From contig DROB01000117.1 in assembly GCA_011321985.1 (NCBI GenBank), positions 1-17,518 of the forward strand: DNA of 17,518 nucleotides, in the 5' to 3' direction. Numbering within the stretch: position 1 is the stretch's first letter; each line of letters opens with the position of its first letter. Under the pieces are notes generated by a model. It had not been told where the DNA came from and did no database searches. It saw only the letters and a program-made list of their open reading frames with translations. The translations under genes and the position numbers were made by a program. Positions 8,051 through 15,765 of this stretch are shown piece by piece. This DNA is from Gammaproteobacteria bacterium (GTDB lineage: Bacteria > Pseudomonadota > Gammaproteobacteria > SZUA-229).

Positions 8051-8499
8051 TTTATTGTCGTAGAAAACGGCTACTCCAGCTTTACCTCCATGGCCTTACA
8101 GGCCATGGAGGTACTATATTCCCGCTTGGCTTCACCTCGTCCTGCCACGATGGCAGTGTTGGACCTGTCTGTTTTTCGACAAAATATCCGGAATCAGCTA
8201 TATCGGAAAATGGCAGGTGGTCTATTGCACCAGGCCATACTATTGTAAACTTTCCCCTCCGGTGCATGGTGGTGCCTGCCTTTAAATCGAAACTTCAGCC
8301 CCCATATTGTTCTGATAAATAATATAATGTGACATGATATTTGCTCAGGCCGAGGGAACAGCGGAAGCCTGTACAGGTCAGATATACTGACGCGGATGAA
8401 GGGTGGATATCGCTTTTTTATCGCCACACAGCTTATGTGTGAGTAGAAGGTTTTTAAGATTTGTAAATAAAATTTTACTGAATTTTTAAATTAATAATT
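8051..8499. other. 449-nt gene-less spacer before clpS, rich in hairpins
   Basis: I see no convincing gene. The short minus-strand open frames here lack ribosome sites and family features. The stretch holds several inverted repeats: a perfect 14-bp stem at 8083-8113; CTGCCA/TGGCAG at 8142-8156 with a 3-nt loop; GTCAG/CTGAC at 8377-8391; and CACACA/TGTGTG at 8425-8441 with a 5-nt loop. The last 60 nt before clpS are very AT-rich. It may contain the 3' end of the lipoprotein transcript, an unknown small RNA and the clpS promoter. None of these can be fixed from sequence alone. Confidence 0.6.
8083..8113. repeat. perfect 14-bp inverted repeat with 3-nt loop
   Basis: The arms 8083-8096 and 8100-8113 pair without mismatch (TACCTCCATGGCCT with AGGCCATGGAGGTA) around the loop TAC. 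It starts 33 nt after the LPP20-family gene stop. No run of T follows on the plus strand, so it is not a standard intrinsic terminator. It could stabilise the mRNA 3' end, bind a protein or help Rho-independent pausing. Confidence 0.8.
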
Positions 8500-8904
8500 A
8501 TGATTCGTCACTCAGAAAAATCAAAAACTTTGTTCTACACTGAAGGTAGAGGCATCATTGATCACATCAGATGTGGTGATGACTGGGAACAGGATGCCGA
8601 CTACGATATCGAGGGTGGCCTTGCGGTAGAAGAGCAGAAGCCGAAGCTAAAGCCACCTAAACAATATAAAGTTATCGTGATCAATGACGATTACACTCCT
8701 ATGGAGTTCGTAGTAGAGGTGTTGATAACCTTCTTTTCAATGGATGAAGCTAAAGCAACACGGGTAATGATGTCAGTGCATACCAGGGGTAAAGGTATTT
8801 GCGGGATATTCAGTCATGAGATAGCTGAGACCAAGGTGGATCAGGTCAACGAATTTTCAAGGATAAATCAGCACCCTCTGATGTGTACGATGGAAGAGGC
8901 ATGA
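8500..8904 (+). CDS. clpS: ATP-dependent Clp protease adaptor ClpS
   Basis: ClpS is the N-end rule adaptor. It binds substrates with bulky N-terminal residues and hands them to ClpA for ClpP degradation, in the cytoplasm. The core is unmistakable: EEQKPKLKPPKQYKVIVIND, then DDYTPMEFVVEVLITFF (the N-degron pocket loop) and the HTRGKGICGIFSHEIAETK strand with the pocket histidine. It ends with HPLMCTMEEA. The ATG at 8500 gives 134 aa, with about 28 residues more than the E. coli protein, and has no Shine-Dalgarno. No in-frame ATG or GTG lies between it and the core. A TTG at 8530 has no ribosome site, and an ATT at 8557 follows a purine-rich GAAGGTAGAGG. Other ClpS proteins also have long variable N-termini, so the ATG is kept with some doubt. 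It sits 75 nt before clpA. Confidence 0.95.
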   Translation: MIRHSEKSKTLFYTEGRGIIDHIRCGDDWEQDADYDIEGGLAVEEQKPKLKPPKQYKVIVINDDYTPMEFVVEVLITFFSMDEAKATRVMMSVHTRGKGICGIFSHEIAETKVDQVNEFSRINQHPLMCTMEEA

Positions 8905-8979
8905 CATTATAAAAAATTTCGATGTTAGTTCATCTGAAACCAGATAGACATTAGTTTGCGGTTTAATAAAGGTAGCGCC

Positions 8980-11241
8980 ATGTTGAGTAAAGAACTTGAA
9001 GCATCATTGAATACAGCGTTTAACGATGCCAGAGAAAAGAGGCACGAATATATCACGGTAGAGCATCTGCTGCTTTCGTTACTGGATAATAACAGTGCTA
9101 ATGTGGTATTGCAGGCCTGTGGTACCGACCTTGGTCTACTCAGTATTGAACTCAAAGAGTATCTCGACAGCAATACCCCTGTGTTTGGTGATATCGTCGG
9201 TGGCGAAGTTCAGCCGACACTGGGTTTTCAGCGCGTACTGCAGCGTGCAGTTTTTCATGTGCAGTCTTCGGGCAAAAAAGAAGTCGTCGGTGCCAATGTG
9301 CTGGTCGCGATGTTTGGTGAACAGGAGTCACAGGCAGTTTATCTACTGAATCAACAGAATGTTAACCGACTGGATGTGGTTAATTATATTTCTCATGGTA
9401 TTACCAAAGTGCCTAATGAGACCGAAAAACTGGAAGACCATTCAGAGCAGGCTTCACCCCAGGATGCTGAAGCACAACCACTGGAAAATTACACCACTAA
9501 TCTAAACCAGCGTGCGATGCAGGGCCTGGTAGATCCATTGATCGGTCGCGATGCCGAAGTGGAAAGAACGGTACAGATCCTGTGTCGTCGCCGTAAAAAT
9601 AACCCTCTGCTGGTCGGTGAGGCCGGGGTCGGTAAAACGGCACTGGCGGAAGGTCTGGCAAAAAGGATCGTCGATAAGGATGTGCCCGAAGTATTACTGG
9701 ACAGCACCATTTTCTCACTTGATCTGGGCTCGCTGGTCGCCGGCACCAAATACCGTGGCGATTTTGAAAAACGTCTAAAGGGTGTCTTGAAGCAACTGAA
9801 CCAACGTCCGGGTGCCGTATTATTTATCGATGAGATACACACCATCATCGGTGCCGGTTCAGCATCCGGCGGTGTCATGGATGCCTCTAACCTGATCAAA
9901 CCGATGCTGGCGAACGGTGAACTGAAATGTATCGGTTCGACTACCTATGCTGAATTCAGGAGCATCTTCGAAAAAGATCATGCCCTGGCACGTCGTTTCC
10001 AGAAGATTGATCTCGAAGAGCCGAGTGCTGATGAAACCGTTGAGATACTGAAAGGACTAAAAACACGTTTTGAAGAGCACCATGATGTGAAATACAGCAA
10101 TAATGCATTACGTGCAGCGGTTGAATTATCACAGCGTTATATCATGGACAGATTTTTACCGGATAAGGCTATCGATATCATCGACGAGGCGGGAGCCAAC
10201 CGGCAATTACACGCACAGGCAGGAAAAGCCAATAAGAAATCCATCAATGTACATGACATAGAAAATATCGTCGCAAAAATCGTACGTATCCCTGCTAAAA
10301 CGGTCAGCACTTCGGATACCGATGCGTTGAAGAACCTCGAACGCGATCTGAAGATGGTGGTGTTCGGACAGGATGATGCTATCAGCACCCTGGTCACGGC
10401 GATCCGTATGTCCCGTTCCGGTCTCGGAGAACCTGAAAAACCTATCGGTTCTTTCCTGTTTGCCGGGCCTACCGGTGTCGGTAAAACGGAAGTCAGTAAG
10501 CAACTTGCCAGTATCATGGGTATCGATCTGGTACGGTTTGATATGTCTGAATATATGGAGCGTCATACCGTGTCGCGTCTGATCGGTGCACCGCCCGGTT
10601 ATGTTGGTTTTGATGATGGTGGTCTATTGACCGAAGCGGTCAACAAGAAGCCTCATTGCGTATTACTACTCGATGAGATTGAAAAAGCCCATCCCGAGGT
10701 GTTCAATATCTTGTTGCAGGTGATGGATCACGGTACCCTGACAGACAGTAACGGCCGCAAGACAGATTTCAGAAATGTTATCCTGGTGATGACCAGTAAT
10801 GCCGGTGCGCAGTTGATGTCTCGACGTTCGATGGGCTTTACCGAGCAGCAGAACGAACTGGATGGCATGGAAGAGATCAAAAAGATGTTTACGCCTGAGT
10901 TCAGGAACCGACTGGATTCGATCGTTAACTTTGGTCCTCTGGATGCACATACGCTATCGAATGTGGTCGATAAATTCCTGGTCGCTTTCGAATTACAGCT
11001 CAATGAGAAAAAAGTGACTCTGACGGTTGATCAGGAAGCACGTCGCTGGTTAGCTGAAAAAGGGTATGACCCCAAGATGGGAGCGAGGCCTATGGCGCGT
11101 GTGATCCAGGAGCATCTTAAAAAACCATTGGCAAACGAACTGTTATTCGGGGCTTTGACCAAAGGGGGACACGTCAATATCACCGTGTCAGAAGATAATG
11201 AAATCGAGATAGACTTCGCTGAAGAGGCGGTCAAGGTTTAG
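8980..11241 (+). CDS. clpA: ClpA, AAA+ unfoldase subunit of the ClpAP protease
   Basis: ClpA is a hexameric ATPase that unfolds ClpS-delivered and other substrates and feeds them to ClpP. The open frame can start at TTG 8956. The ATG at 8980 is preferred because it follows AAAGG at good spacing and gives the standard N-terminus MLSKELEASLNTAFNDARE. The product is 753 aa against about 758 in E. coli. It has the N-domain that docks ClpS, then D1 with Walker A GEAGVGKT (213-220) and Walker B VLFIDEIH. D2 follows with Walker A GPTGVGKT (496-503) and Walker B VLLLDEIEKAHPEV. The ClpP-docking loop reads MGF at residues 618-620, where E. coli has IGL. The C-terminal part (EKGYDPKMGARPMARVIQEHLKKPL) is typical. 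No ClpP gene is in the window. It ends facing infA, with inverted repeats between them. Confidence 0.98.
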   Translation: MLSKELEASLNTAFNDAREKRHEYITVEHLLLSLLDNNSANVVLQACGTDLGLLSIELKEYLDSNTPVFGDIVGGEVQPTLGFQRVLQRAVFHVQSSGKKEVVGANVLVAMFGEQESQAVYLLNQQNVNRLDVVNYISHGITKVPNETEKLEDHSEQASPQDAEAQPLENYTTNLNQRAMQGLVDPLIGRDAEVERTVQILCRRRKNNPLLVGEAGVGKTALAEGLAKRIVDKDVPEVLLDSTIFSLDLGSLVAGTKYRGDFEKRLKGVLKQLNQRPGAVLFIDEIHTIIGAGSASGGVMDASNLIKPMLANGELKCIGSTTYAEFRSIFEKDHALARRFQKIDLEEPSADETVEILKGLKTRFEEHHDVKYSNNALRAAVELSQRYIMDRFLPDKAIDIIDEAGANRQLHAQAGKANKKSINVHDIENIVAKIVRIPAKTVSTSDTDALKNLERDLKMVVFGQDDAISTLVTAIRMSRSGLGEPEKPIGSFLFAGPTGVGKTEVSKQLASIMGIDLVRFDMSEYMERHTVSRLIGAPPGYVGFDDGGLLTEAVNKKPHCVLLLDEIEKAHPEVFNILLQVMDHGTLTDSNGRKTDFRNVILVMTSNAGAQLMSRRSMGFTEQQNELDGMEEIKKMFTPEFRNRLDSIVNFGPLDAHTLSNVVDKFLVAFELQLNEKKVTLTVDQEARRWLAEKGYDPKMGARPMARVIQEHLKKPLANELLFGALTKGGHVNITVSEDNEIEIDFAEEAVKV

Positions 11242-11296
11242 CTAAAAGCGCATAAAATGTAATAATTTGAACCTGATGGTACAGACCTGTCAGTAT

Positions 11297-11337
11297 GATT
11301 AACCGCAACAAATCAGTGCTTTTCTCTGCGGTTAATC
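11297..11337 (+). terminator. possible clpA terminator: 11-bp inverted repeat followed by a T-rich stretch
   Basis: The arms GATTAACCGCA (11297-11307) and TGCGGTTAATC (11327-11337) pair perfectly around a 19-nt loop, 55 nt after the clpA stop. CGCTTTTAATCTTTT follows, so it resembles a weak intrinsic terminator. The long loop and interrupted T run lower confidence. Confidence 0.45.
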
Positions 11338-11433
11338 GCTTTTAATCTTTTAACGTCTGCTTTGCGTCGCAAATGGTCTTTTAGTTTCGTGCAGCAACTG
11401 TCAACTCAGGTTTCGTAATACGCATAAAACATT

Positions 11434-11472
11434 AAAAAAGGCTGCTAATCTAATGAATTAGCAGCCTTTTTT
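11434..11472. terminator. bidirectional intrinsic terminator between clpA and infA
   Basis: The inverted repeat is perfect: GGCTGCTAAT (11440-11449) pairs with ATTAGCAGCC (11457-11466) around a 7-nt loop. It is flanked by six A on the left (11434-11439) and six T on the right (11467-11472). It reads as a terminator from both strands and should stop the clpA transcript on the plus strand and the infA transcript on the minus strand. Confidence 0.93.
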
Positions 11473-11491
11473 ATGGAATTATTCCAGTTGG

Positions 11492-11710
11492 TTATTTGGC
11501 GCGGTAGATGATTCGGCCTTTTTCCAGGTCATAAGGTGTTAGCTCAACGGTTACCGCGTCACCTGTCATGATACGGATGTAATGTTTGCGCATCTTTCCT
11601 GAAATGTGCGCGATAACGGTATGCCCGTTTTCCAGCTCCACTCGGAACATCGTATTCGGCAGTGTTTCTTTCACCACGCCTTCCATCTGAATTGCTTCTT
11701 CTTTTGCCAT
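11492..11710 (-). CDS. infA: translation initiation factor IF-1
   Basis: IF-1 is the small OB-fold protein that occupies the ribosomal A site during initiation and helps IF-2 and IF-3. The 72-aa product MAKEEAIQMEGVVKETLPNT... with FRVELENGHTVIAHISGKMRKHYIRI and the end EKGRIIYRAK is full length and nearly invariant for the family. It is convergent with clpA and shares the bidirectional terminator 20 nt after its stop. A TATACT sequence on the minus strand (11741-11746) could be its -10 box, but no clear -35 is seen. In E. coli a serine tRNA lies between clpA and infA; here there is none. Confidence 0.98.
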   Translation of the reverse strand: MAKEEAIQMEGVVKETLPNTMFRVELENGHTVIAHISGKMRKHYIRIMTGDAVTVELTPYDLEKGRIIYRAK

Positions 11711-11847
11711 ATCTCAATAATCTGATTGTAATAAATGAATAGTATAAGCCAAAAATAATGAAATGGAGTGAACCCAGAACTGGCTTTTTTTAACGATGGG
11801 CAATTATCGTTGTTTTTGCGTGAATCGCAAGCTTTTTATCGATTTTT

Positions 11848-11871
11848 ACCTGATTTAATGCAATATCAGGT
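11848..11871. repeat. 7-bp inverted repeat in the infA/M23 spacer
   Basis: ACCTGAT (11848-11854) and ATCAGGT (11865-11871) are separated by 10 nt, just after the stop of the minus-strand M23 gene. A second pair, AACGAT (11792-11797) and ATCGTT (11806-11811), lies nearby. Neither is followed by T on the minus strand, so neither is a standard terminator for the M23 gene. The function is unknown. Confidence 0.45.
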
Positions 11872-11898
11872 GAATACAGACAAAATAATGAAAACAAA

Positions 11899-12765
11899 CT
11901 AATCTTTTTTCATTCTCTTATCCACCTCCTCGGTGTTACCGTCTCTGGGCAGCATGAAGGCAGGGTCTATCAATGTCTGATTGGCGATGACGGCAAAATG
12001 CAGGTGTGGGCCTGTCACACGACCGGTCTGGCCGACTTCACCTATGATGTCTCCCTGCTTGACCACATCACCGGGTTTGACCCGTATCTTGCTCATATGT
12101 GCATACAGGCTGACTATCCCCTGTCCGTGATCAAGATAGACCATGTTTCCGCTGAAGAAGAAGTTACCTGCATCGATTACGGTTCCACTCGCGGTCGCTT
12201 TTATCGGTGTCCCTTTCGCCGCTGCGATATCCAGACCACTATGTGGACGGCGTTCCTGCTCATTAAAAAATCGACGCAAGCCGAATATACTGCTGATACG
12301 CCCCGTCACCGGCCAGATAAAGTCGACATCCGGTATCGTTTCGCTGTACCGTTTTTTTGCTTTTTTCTTACGTATACTTTCTGTGGCTATGCGTTCACTG
12401 TCATTTTTATTGGGATTGACCTTGCGCTTGTTTTTGATGGTGAGGTGCTGTTCATCATATTTTTTGTATTCGACGGTGATTTTAGTGTTCAGGGTTAAAC
12501 CGTCAGTACGTCTTATAGAAAATTCATAGTCTCCCGGTTTTGTCGATAAACCGATACCGGCCATCGCTACCCAGCTTTTGTCATAGGGGAAAACAGCGAT
12601 ACGTTTATTTTTAAAATAAACTTCCGTACCCTGTTCGTAGTCGGGTAACTGTAGCAGTGCGATACCACCAGGAACCAGTGCCTGTTCGGGCAGGGCGTGT
12701 ATTACGTAACTGCAAAAAAACAATGATATGAAAAGATAGAGCCGGGTTATGTGGGGTTCAGGCAT
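11899..12765 (-). CDS. secreted M23-family (LytM-type) metallopeptidase
   Basis: This is a predicted periplasmic peptidoglycan endopeptidase of 288 aa that cuts peptide cross-links or stems. A signal peptide is visible (TRLYLFISLFFCSYVIHALP, residues 7-26). A Peptidase_M23_N-like beta domain follows at about 28-100, with VPGGIALLQLP and WVAMAGIGLSTKPGDYEF. A highly basic linker at 111-140 (KNKRKV..., RKKKAKKR) leads to the M23 domain at about 147-275. All catalytic and zinc residues are present: H175 and D179 (HSGLD), H223 (YAHMS), and H254 and H256 (GPHLHF). It should therefore be active, unlike EnvC/NlpD-type activators with degenerate sites. The gene is divergent from the aminotransferase gene across 72 nt. 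The start at 12765 has only a weak ribosome site but gives a normal signal peptide. Its specific bond is unknown. Confidence 0.92.
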   Translation of the reverse strand: MPEPHITRLYLFISLFFCSYVIHALPEQALVPGGIALLQLPDYEQGTEVYFKNKRIAVFPYDKSWVAMAGIGLSTKPGDYEFSIRRTDGLTLNTKITVEYKKYDEQHLTIKNKRKVNPNKNDSERIATESIRKKKAKKRYSETIPDVDFIWPVTGRISSIFGLRRFFNEQERRPHSGLDIAAAKGTPIKATASGTVIDAGNFFFSGNMVYLDHGQGIVSLYAHMSKIRVKPGDVVKQGDIIGEVGQTGRVTGPHLHFAVIANQTLIDPAFMLPRDGNTEEVDKRMKKD

Positions 12766-12837
12766 GCGCTTATGTGTTAAAATTTAAAGGTATATAGAGG
12801 ATGAAGCTCTCCTGTAATTAATCAGAGGTAATACGGG

Positions 12838-14025
12838 TTGTCAACTGCCGAGTTATCGAGTCGAGTATCGAACCGAGCAAAAAATCTCAGGCCTTTCCAT
12901 GTGATGGATATCCTTGCACAGGCTGAAAAATTAGCCCGGCAAGGAAAAACCATCTACCACATGGAAGTTGGCGAACCTGATTTTCCGACCGCTGAGTGTA
13001 TTATATCTGCTGGTATAGAAGCACTGAATCAATCTAAAACGCATTACACTCCTGCATTGGGTTTGCCGGAGTTACGCCGTGCGGTAGCAGGATATTATCA
13101 TAGGAAATTCTCACTCGATATCGATCCTGAACGGGTAATCATTACACCGGGAGCATCCGGAGCACTGCAGCTGGCGATGAGCTGTTTACTGGATGCGGGT
13201 GATAATGTATTGCTCAGCGATCCGGGTTACCCCTGTAACCGAAATATTGCAGAGGTACTGGCTGCAGAAAGTATCGCTATCCCTGTGGATGCGAAAAGTT
13301 ATTACCAGTTAGACGCAGATCGGATTACCGCGAACTGGAATGAGAGGACCCGGGCAGCGATGGTCGCTACACCTTCGAATCCGACCGGTACACTGTTACC
13401 TGAAAAACAGCTGATCGATCTATGTCGGGCGGTTGACCAGAAACAGGGCCGTCTGATCATCGATGAGATCTATCAGGGTCTGGTATACGATACAGGAGAT
13501 TATACGGCTCTTTCATTCTCGGATGAATGTTTCGTGATAAACAGTTTTTCGAAATATTTTGGCATGACAGGCTGGCGGGTCGGCTGGATGGTGGTACCTG
13601 AGTTCTATATCGATACGATAGATCGTATCGCGCAGAATATCTTTCTGGCACCACCGACCATGTCACAATATGCTGCTCTGGAGGCACTGAAAGCTGAAAC
13701 ACAGGTAGTGCTGGATGAACGTCGAGATATATTCAAACAGCGCCGTGATTTTTTATTGCCGGCAATAAAACAATGCGGTTTTGAGGTGTCCGTGAAACCG
13801 CAGGGCGCATTTTATATATACGCTAATTGTGAACGTTTTACCGATGACAGTTTTTCCTGGGTGAGACAGTTATTGGATGAACAGGGTGTAGCTCTGACTC
13901 CGGGGCTGGATTTTGGTGACCACTCTGCGAGTAAATATTGCCGATTTGCATACACTCAATCTCTGGATGTATTAGAACGGGCGATGGACAGGATCGATGT
14001 TTTTATCAACAATAAAATTCTTTAA
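12838..14025 (+). CDS. PLP-dependent class I/II aminotransferase
   Basis: This is a cytoplasmic fold-type I aminotransferase of 395 aa, in the aspartate/aromatic/alanine-like AspC branch. The TTG start at 12838 is chosen because AGAGGT lies at normal spacing and the N-terminus (SSRVSNRAKNLRPFHVMDIL) matches the family. The first ATG, at 12904, would remove this conserved part. Visible motifs are HMEVGEPDFPT (substrate loop), YTPALGLPELRRAVAGYY, ITPGASGALQLAM (cofactor phosphate contact), ATPSNPTGTLL (the Asn that binds PLP), IIDEIYQGLVY, and SFSKYFGMTGWRVGW with the Schiff-base lysine at 239. The C-terminal part lacks a clear substrate signature, so the amino acid pair is unknown. It is 23 nt upstream of the DUF2797 gene and likely co-transcribed with it. 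Confidence 0.92.
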   Translation: MSTAELSSRVSNRAKNLRPFHVMDILAQAEKLARQGKTIYHMEVGEPDFPTAECIISAGIEALNQSKTHYTPALGLPELRRAVAGYYHRKFSLDIDPERVIITPGASGALQLAMSCLLDAGDNVLLSDPGYPCNRNIAEVLAAESIAIPVDAKSYYQLDADRITANWNERTRAAMVATPSNPTGTLLPEKQLIDLCRAVDQKQGRLIIDEIYQGLVYDTGDYTALSFSDECFVINSFSKYFGMTGWRVGWMVVPEFYIDTIDRIAQNIFLAPPTMSQYAALEALKAETQVVLDERRDIFKQRRDFLLPAIKQCGFEVSVKPQGAFYIYANCERFTDDSFSWVRQLLDEQGVALTPGLDFGDHSASKYCRFAYTQSLDVLERAMDRIDVFINNKIL

Positions 14026-14048
14026 TCGATAATTATCTGGATAAATAA

Positions 14049-14879
14049 ATGATCGGAAATATATTGAAAATGCAGACAGTGCTGGGCGAGCAGGGAACAG
14101 GGCAGGTGGTGCAATACAGCTTACCGATGGGTGGCGATCTATTGCCGCTGAATGAACATATCGGTGAAAAGATCAGTCTGCGTTATAAAAACGAGATACA
14201 TTGTGTCGCCTGTGGTCGTAAGACCAGTAAAAGTTTCGCACAGGGGCATTGTTACCCCTGCTTTCGTAGTCTGGCTTCCTGTGATATGTGTATCATGAAA
14301 CCGGAGACCTGTCATTATGCAGAAGGTACCTGTCGGCAGCCAGAATGGGGAGAATCTAACTGTTTTATCCCGCATTATGTTTATCTGGCTAACTCATCAG
14401 GTATCAAGGTAGGTATCACCCGGGGAACGCAGATCCCGACACGCTGGATGGATCAGGGGGCAACTCAGGCATTGCCTGTTTTTCGGGTAGCGACACGCCT
14501 GCAGTCAGGGTTGTTGGAAGTAGCTCTGAAACAACATGTTTCAGACCGTACTGACTGGCGGAAGATGCTCAAGGGTGAGGCCGAATTCCAGGATCTGGGA
14601 TCGATCCGGGATGAACTGTTCGATAGATGTTCCGGCGAGATCGATGACATAAAAAAAGAGCAGGGTGCGGATGCTATACAGGTGATCGATGAAGAGGTGA
14701 CCCATATCAAGTACCCGGTATCGGCGTATCCCGATAAAATCAAGTCACTGAATTTTGATAAACAGGCTGATATAGAAGGGTGCCTGATGGGGATCAAGGG
14801 CCAGTACCTCATCCTTGACACGGGGGTATTGAATATCCGTAAATTTTCAGGGTATAACATTGAAGTGGATTTCGTATAA
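14049..14879 (+). CDS. DUF2797 protein with cysteine-rich region and GIY-YIG-like motif
   Basis: This protein of 276 aa has unknown function and no signal peptide, so it is probably cytoplasmic. It has a cysteine cluster: C52-x2-C55, C68-x2-C71, C78-x2-C81, then C88, C95 and C105. This looks like a zinc-ribbon or metal-binding set. Right after it is HYVYLANSSGIKVGITRG (109-126), ending near an arginine at 132. That pattern recalls the GIY-YIG/T5orf172 nuclease fold (Y-V-Y-L, then K-V-G-I-T, then an Arg). No catalytic glutamate can be assigned with confidence. The C-terminal half is mixed alpha/beta with no motif I know. The start at 14049 lacks a ribosome site; a Met at codon 8 (14070) is an alternative. 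It follows the aminotransferase gene by 23 nt, suggesting one operon. Confidence 0.85.
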   Translation: MIGNILKMQTVLGEQGTGQVVQYSLPMGGDLLPLNEHIGEKISLRYKNEIHCVACGRKTSKSFAQGHCYPCFRSLASCDMCIMKPETCHYAEGTCRQPEWGESNCFIPHYVYLANSSGIKVGITRGTQIPTRWMDQGATQALPVFRVATRLQSGLLEVALKQHVSDRTDWRKMLKGEAEFQDLGSIRDELFDRCSGEIDDIKKEQGADAIQVIDEEVTHIKYPVSAYPDKIKSLNFDKQADIEGCLMGIKGQYLILDTGVLNIRKFSGYNIEVDFV

Positions 14880-14971
14880 CATAGCTATAGGGTGCAATTA
14901 ATTGATAGAGGTGCCCTGTGACTGTTCGCTGTGGTAAATGTTTTGTCGTCCATCTAGATTAGGAGAGACCC

Positions 14972-15754
14972 ATCAGTATTCGTGAAGACATAAGATGCGT
15001 ATTTGACCGTGACCCGGCGGCGAGAAATACCTGGGAAGTCTTGACCTGTTACCCCGGGCTCCATGCGGTGATCTTGCATCGTGTGAATCATTCCCTGTGG
15101 AATATGGGCTTTAAATGGCTGGCACGATGGTTTGCGCATTTTTCACGCTGGATGACCGGCATCGAAATCCATCCGGGTGCGACCATCGGCAGGCGATTTT
15201 TTATCGACCACGGTATGGGCGTTGTCATAGGTGAAACAGCAGAGATCGGTGATGACTGTACGCTCTATCATGGTGTGACCCTGGGCGGTACCAGCTGGAA
15301 TGCGGGCAAGCGACATCCGACCTTGTTGAATAACGTCGTTGTTGGTGCAGGTGCAAAAGTGCTGGGTCCGATTACGCTCGATGAAGGTGTGCGCATCGGT
15401 TCTAATGCGGTAGTAACAAAAGATGTAGAGACAAATTCGACGGTGGTCGGTGTGCCGGGAAGGGTGATCCATCATTCGGATGAAACCCAGCAAAAACGGG
15501 ATGAGATCGCAGAGAAACTGGGGTTTGATGCCTATGGCGCAACCCGAGATGCGCCTGATCCAGTGGCCACCGCTATCAACAAGATGCTCGACCATATTCA
15601 TGCCATGGACGAGAAAATGGAAACCATGTGCGGAGCGCTGAAGCAGTTTGGTGCGGAGATAGATGTAACAAACCTGCCTGATCTGGGTTCCTGTTCATTA
15701 TCGACTAATACAGAAGAAGACCTTGATGATTCTGAGAAAATCGAGAGTAACTAA
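14972..15754 (+). CDS. cysE: serine O-acetyltransferase CysE, apparently starting with ATC
   Basis: CysE makes O-acetylserine from serine and acetyl-CoA, the first step of cysteine synthesis, in the cytoplasm. The left-handed beta-helix is clear: GIEIHPGATIG, FFIDHGMGVVIGETAEIG with the catalytic Asp-His pair, YHGVTLGGTSWNAGKRHPTL, VVVGAGAKVLGPI and VVGVPGR. The only ATG/GTG/TTG-type start in frame is TTG at 15041, which would cut off SIREDIRCVFDRDPAARNTW, a conserved N-terminus of the short CysE type. The frame is open from 14963. A strong AGGAG (14961-14965) sits 6 nt before an ATC at 14972, which I take as the start (260 aa). The C-terminal tail is acidic and ends in ESN, not in the isoleucine that binds cysteine synthase in enterobacteria. 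It lies upstream of iscR, whose product senses Fe-S status. Confidence 0.9.
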   Translation: MSIREDIRCVFDRDPAARNTWEVLTCYPGLHAVILHRVNHSLWNMGFKWLARWFAHFSRWMTGIEIHPGATIGRRFFIDHGMGVVIGETAEIGDDCTLYHGVTLGGTSWNAGKRHPTLLNNVVVGAGAKVLGPITLDEGVRIGSNAVVTKDVETNSTVVGVPGRVIHHSDETQQKRDEIAEKLGFDAYGATRDAPDPVATAINKMLDHIHAMDEKMETMCGALKQFGAEIDVTNLPDLGSCSLSTNTEEDLDDSEKIESN

Positions 15755-15765
15755 GAAACATCCGA

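Noticed and set aside
8082..8427. Two short minus-strand open frames (61 and 77 codons) in the spacer before clpS
   Set aside because: No ribosome site, no recognisable domain, and one runs through the 14-bp hairpin. They are better explained as chance.
11242..11491. Serine tRNA between clpA and infA as in E. coli
   Set aside because: No cloverleaf or tRNA-like TTC-loop sequence is seen; the stretch holds only the inverted repeats described.
11998..12529. Two overlapping plus-strand open frames of 166 and 128 codons
   Set aside because: Both are shadows of the M23 peptidase gene on the minus strand, which has all catalytic residues.
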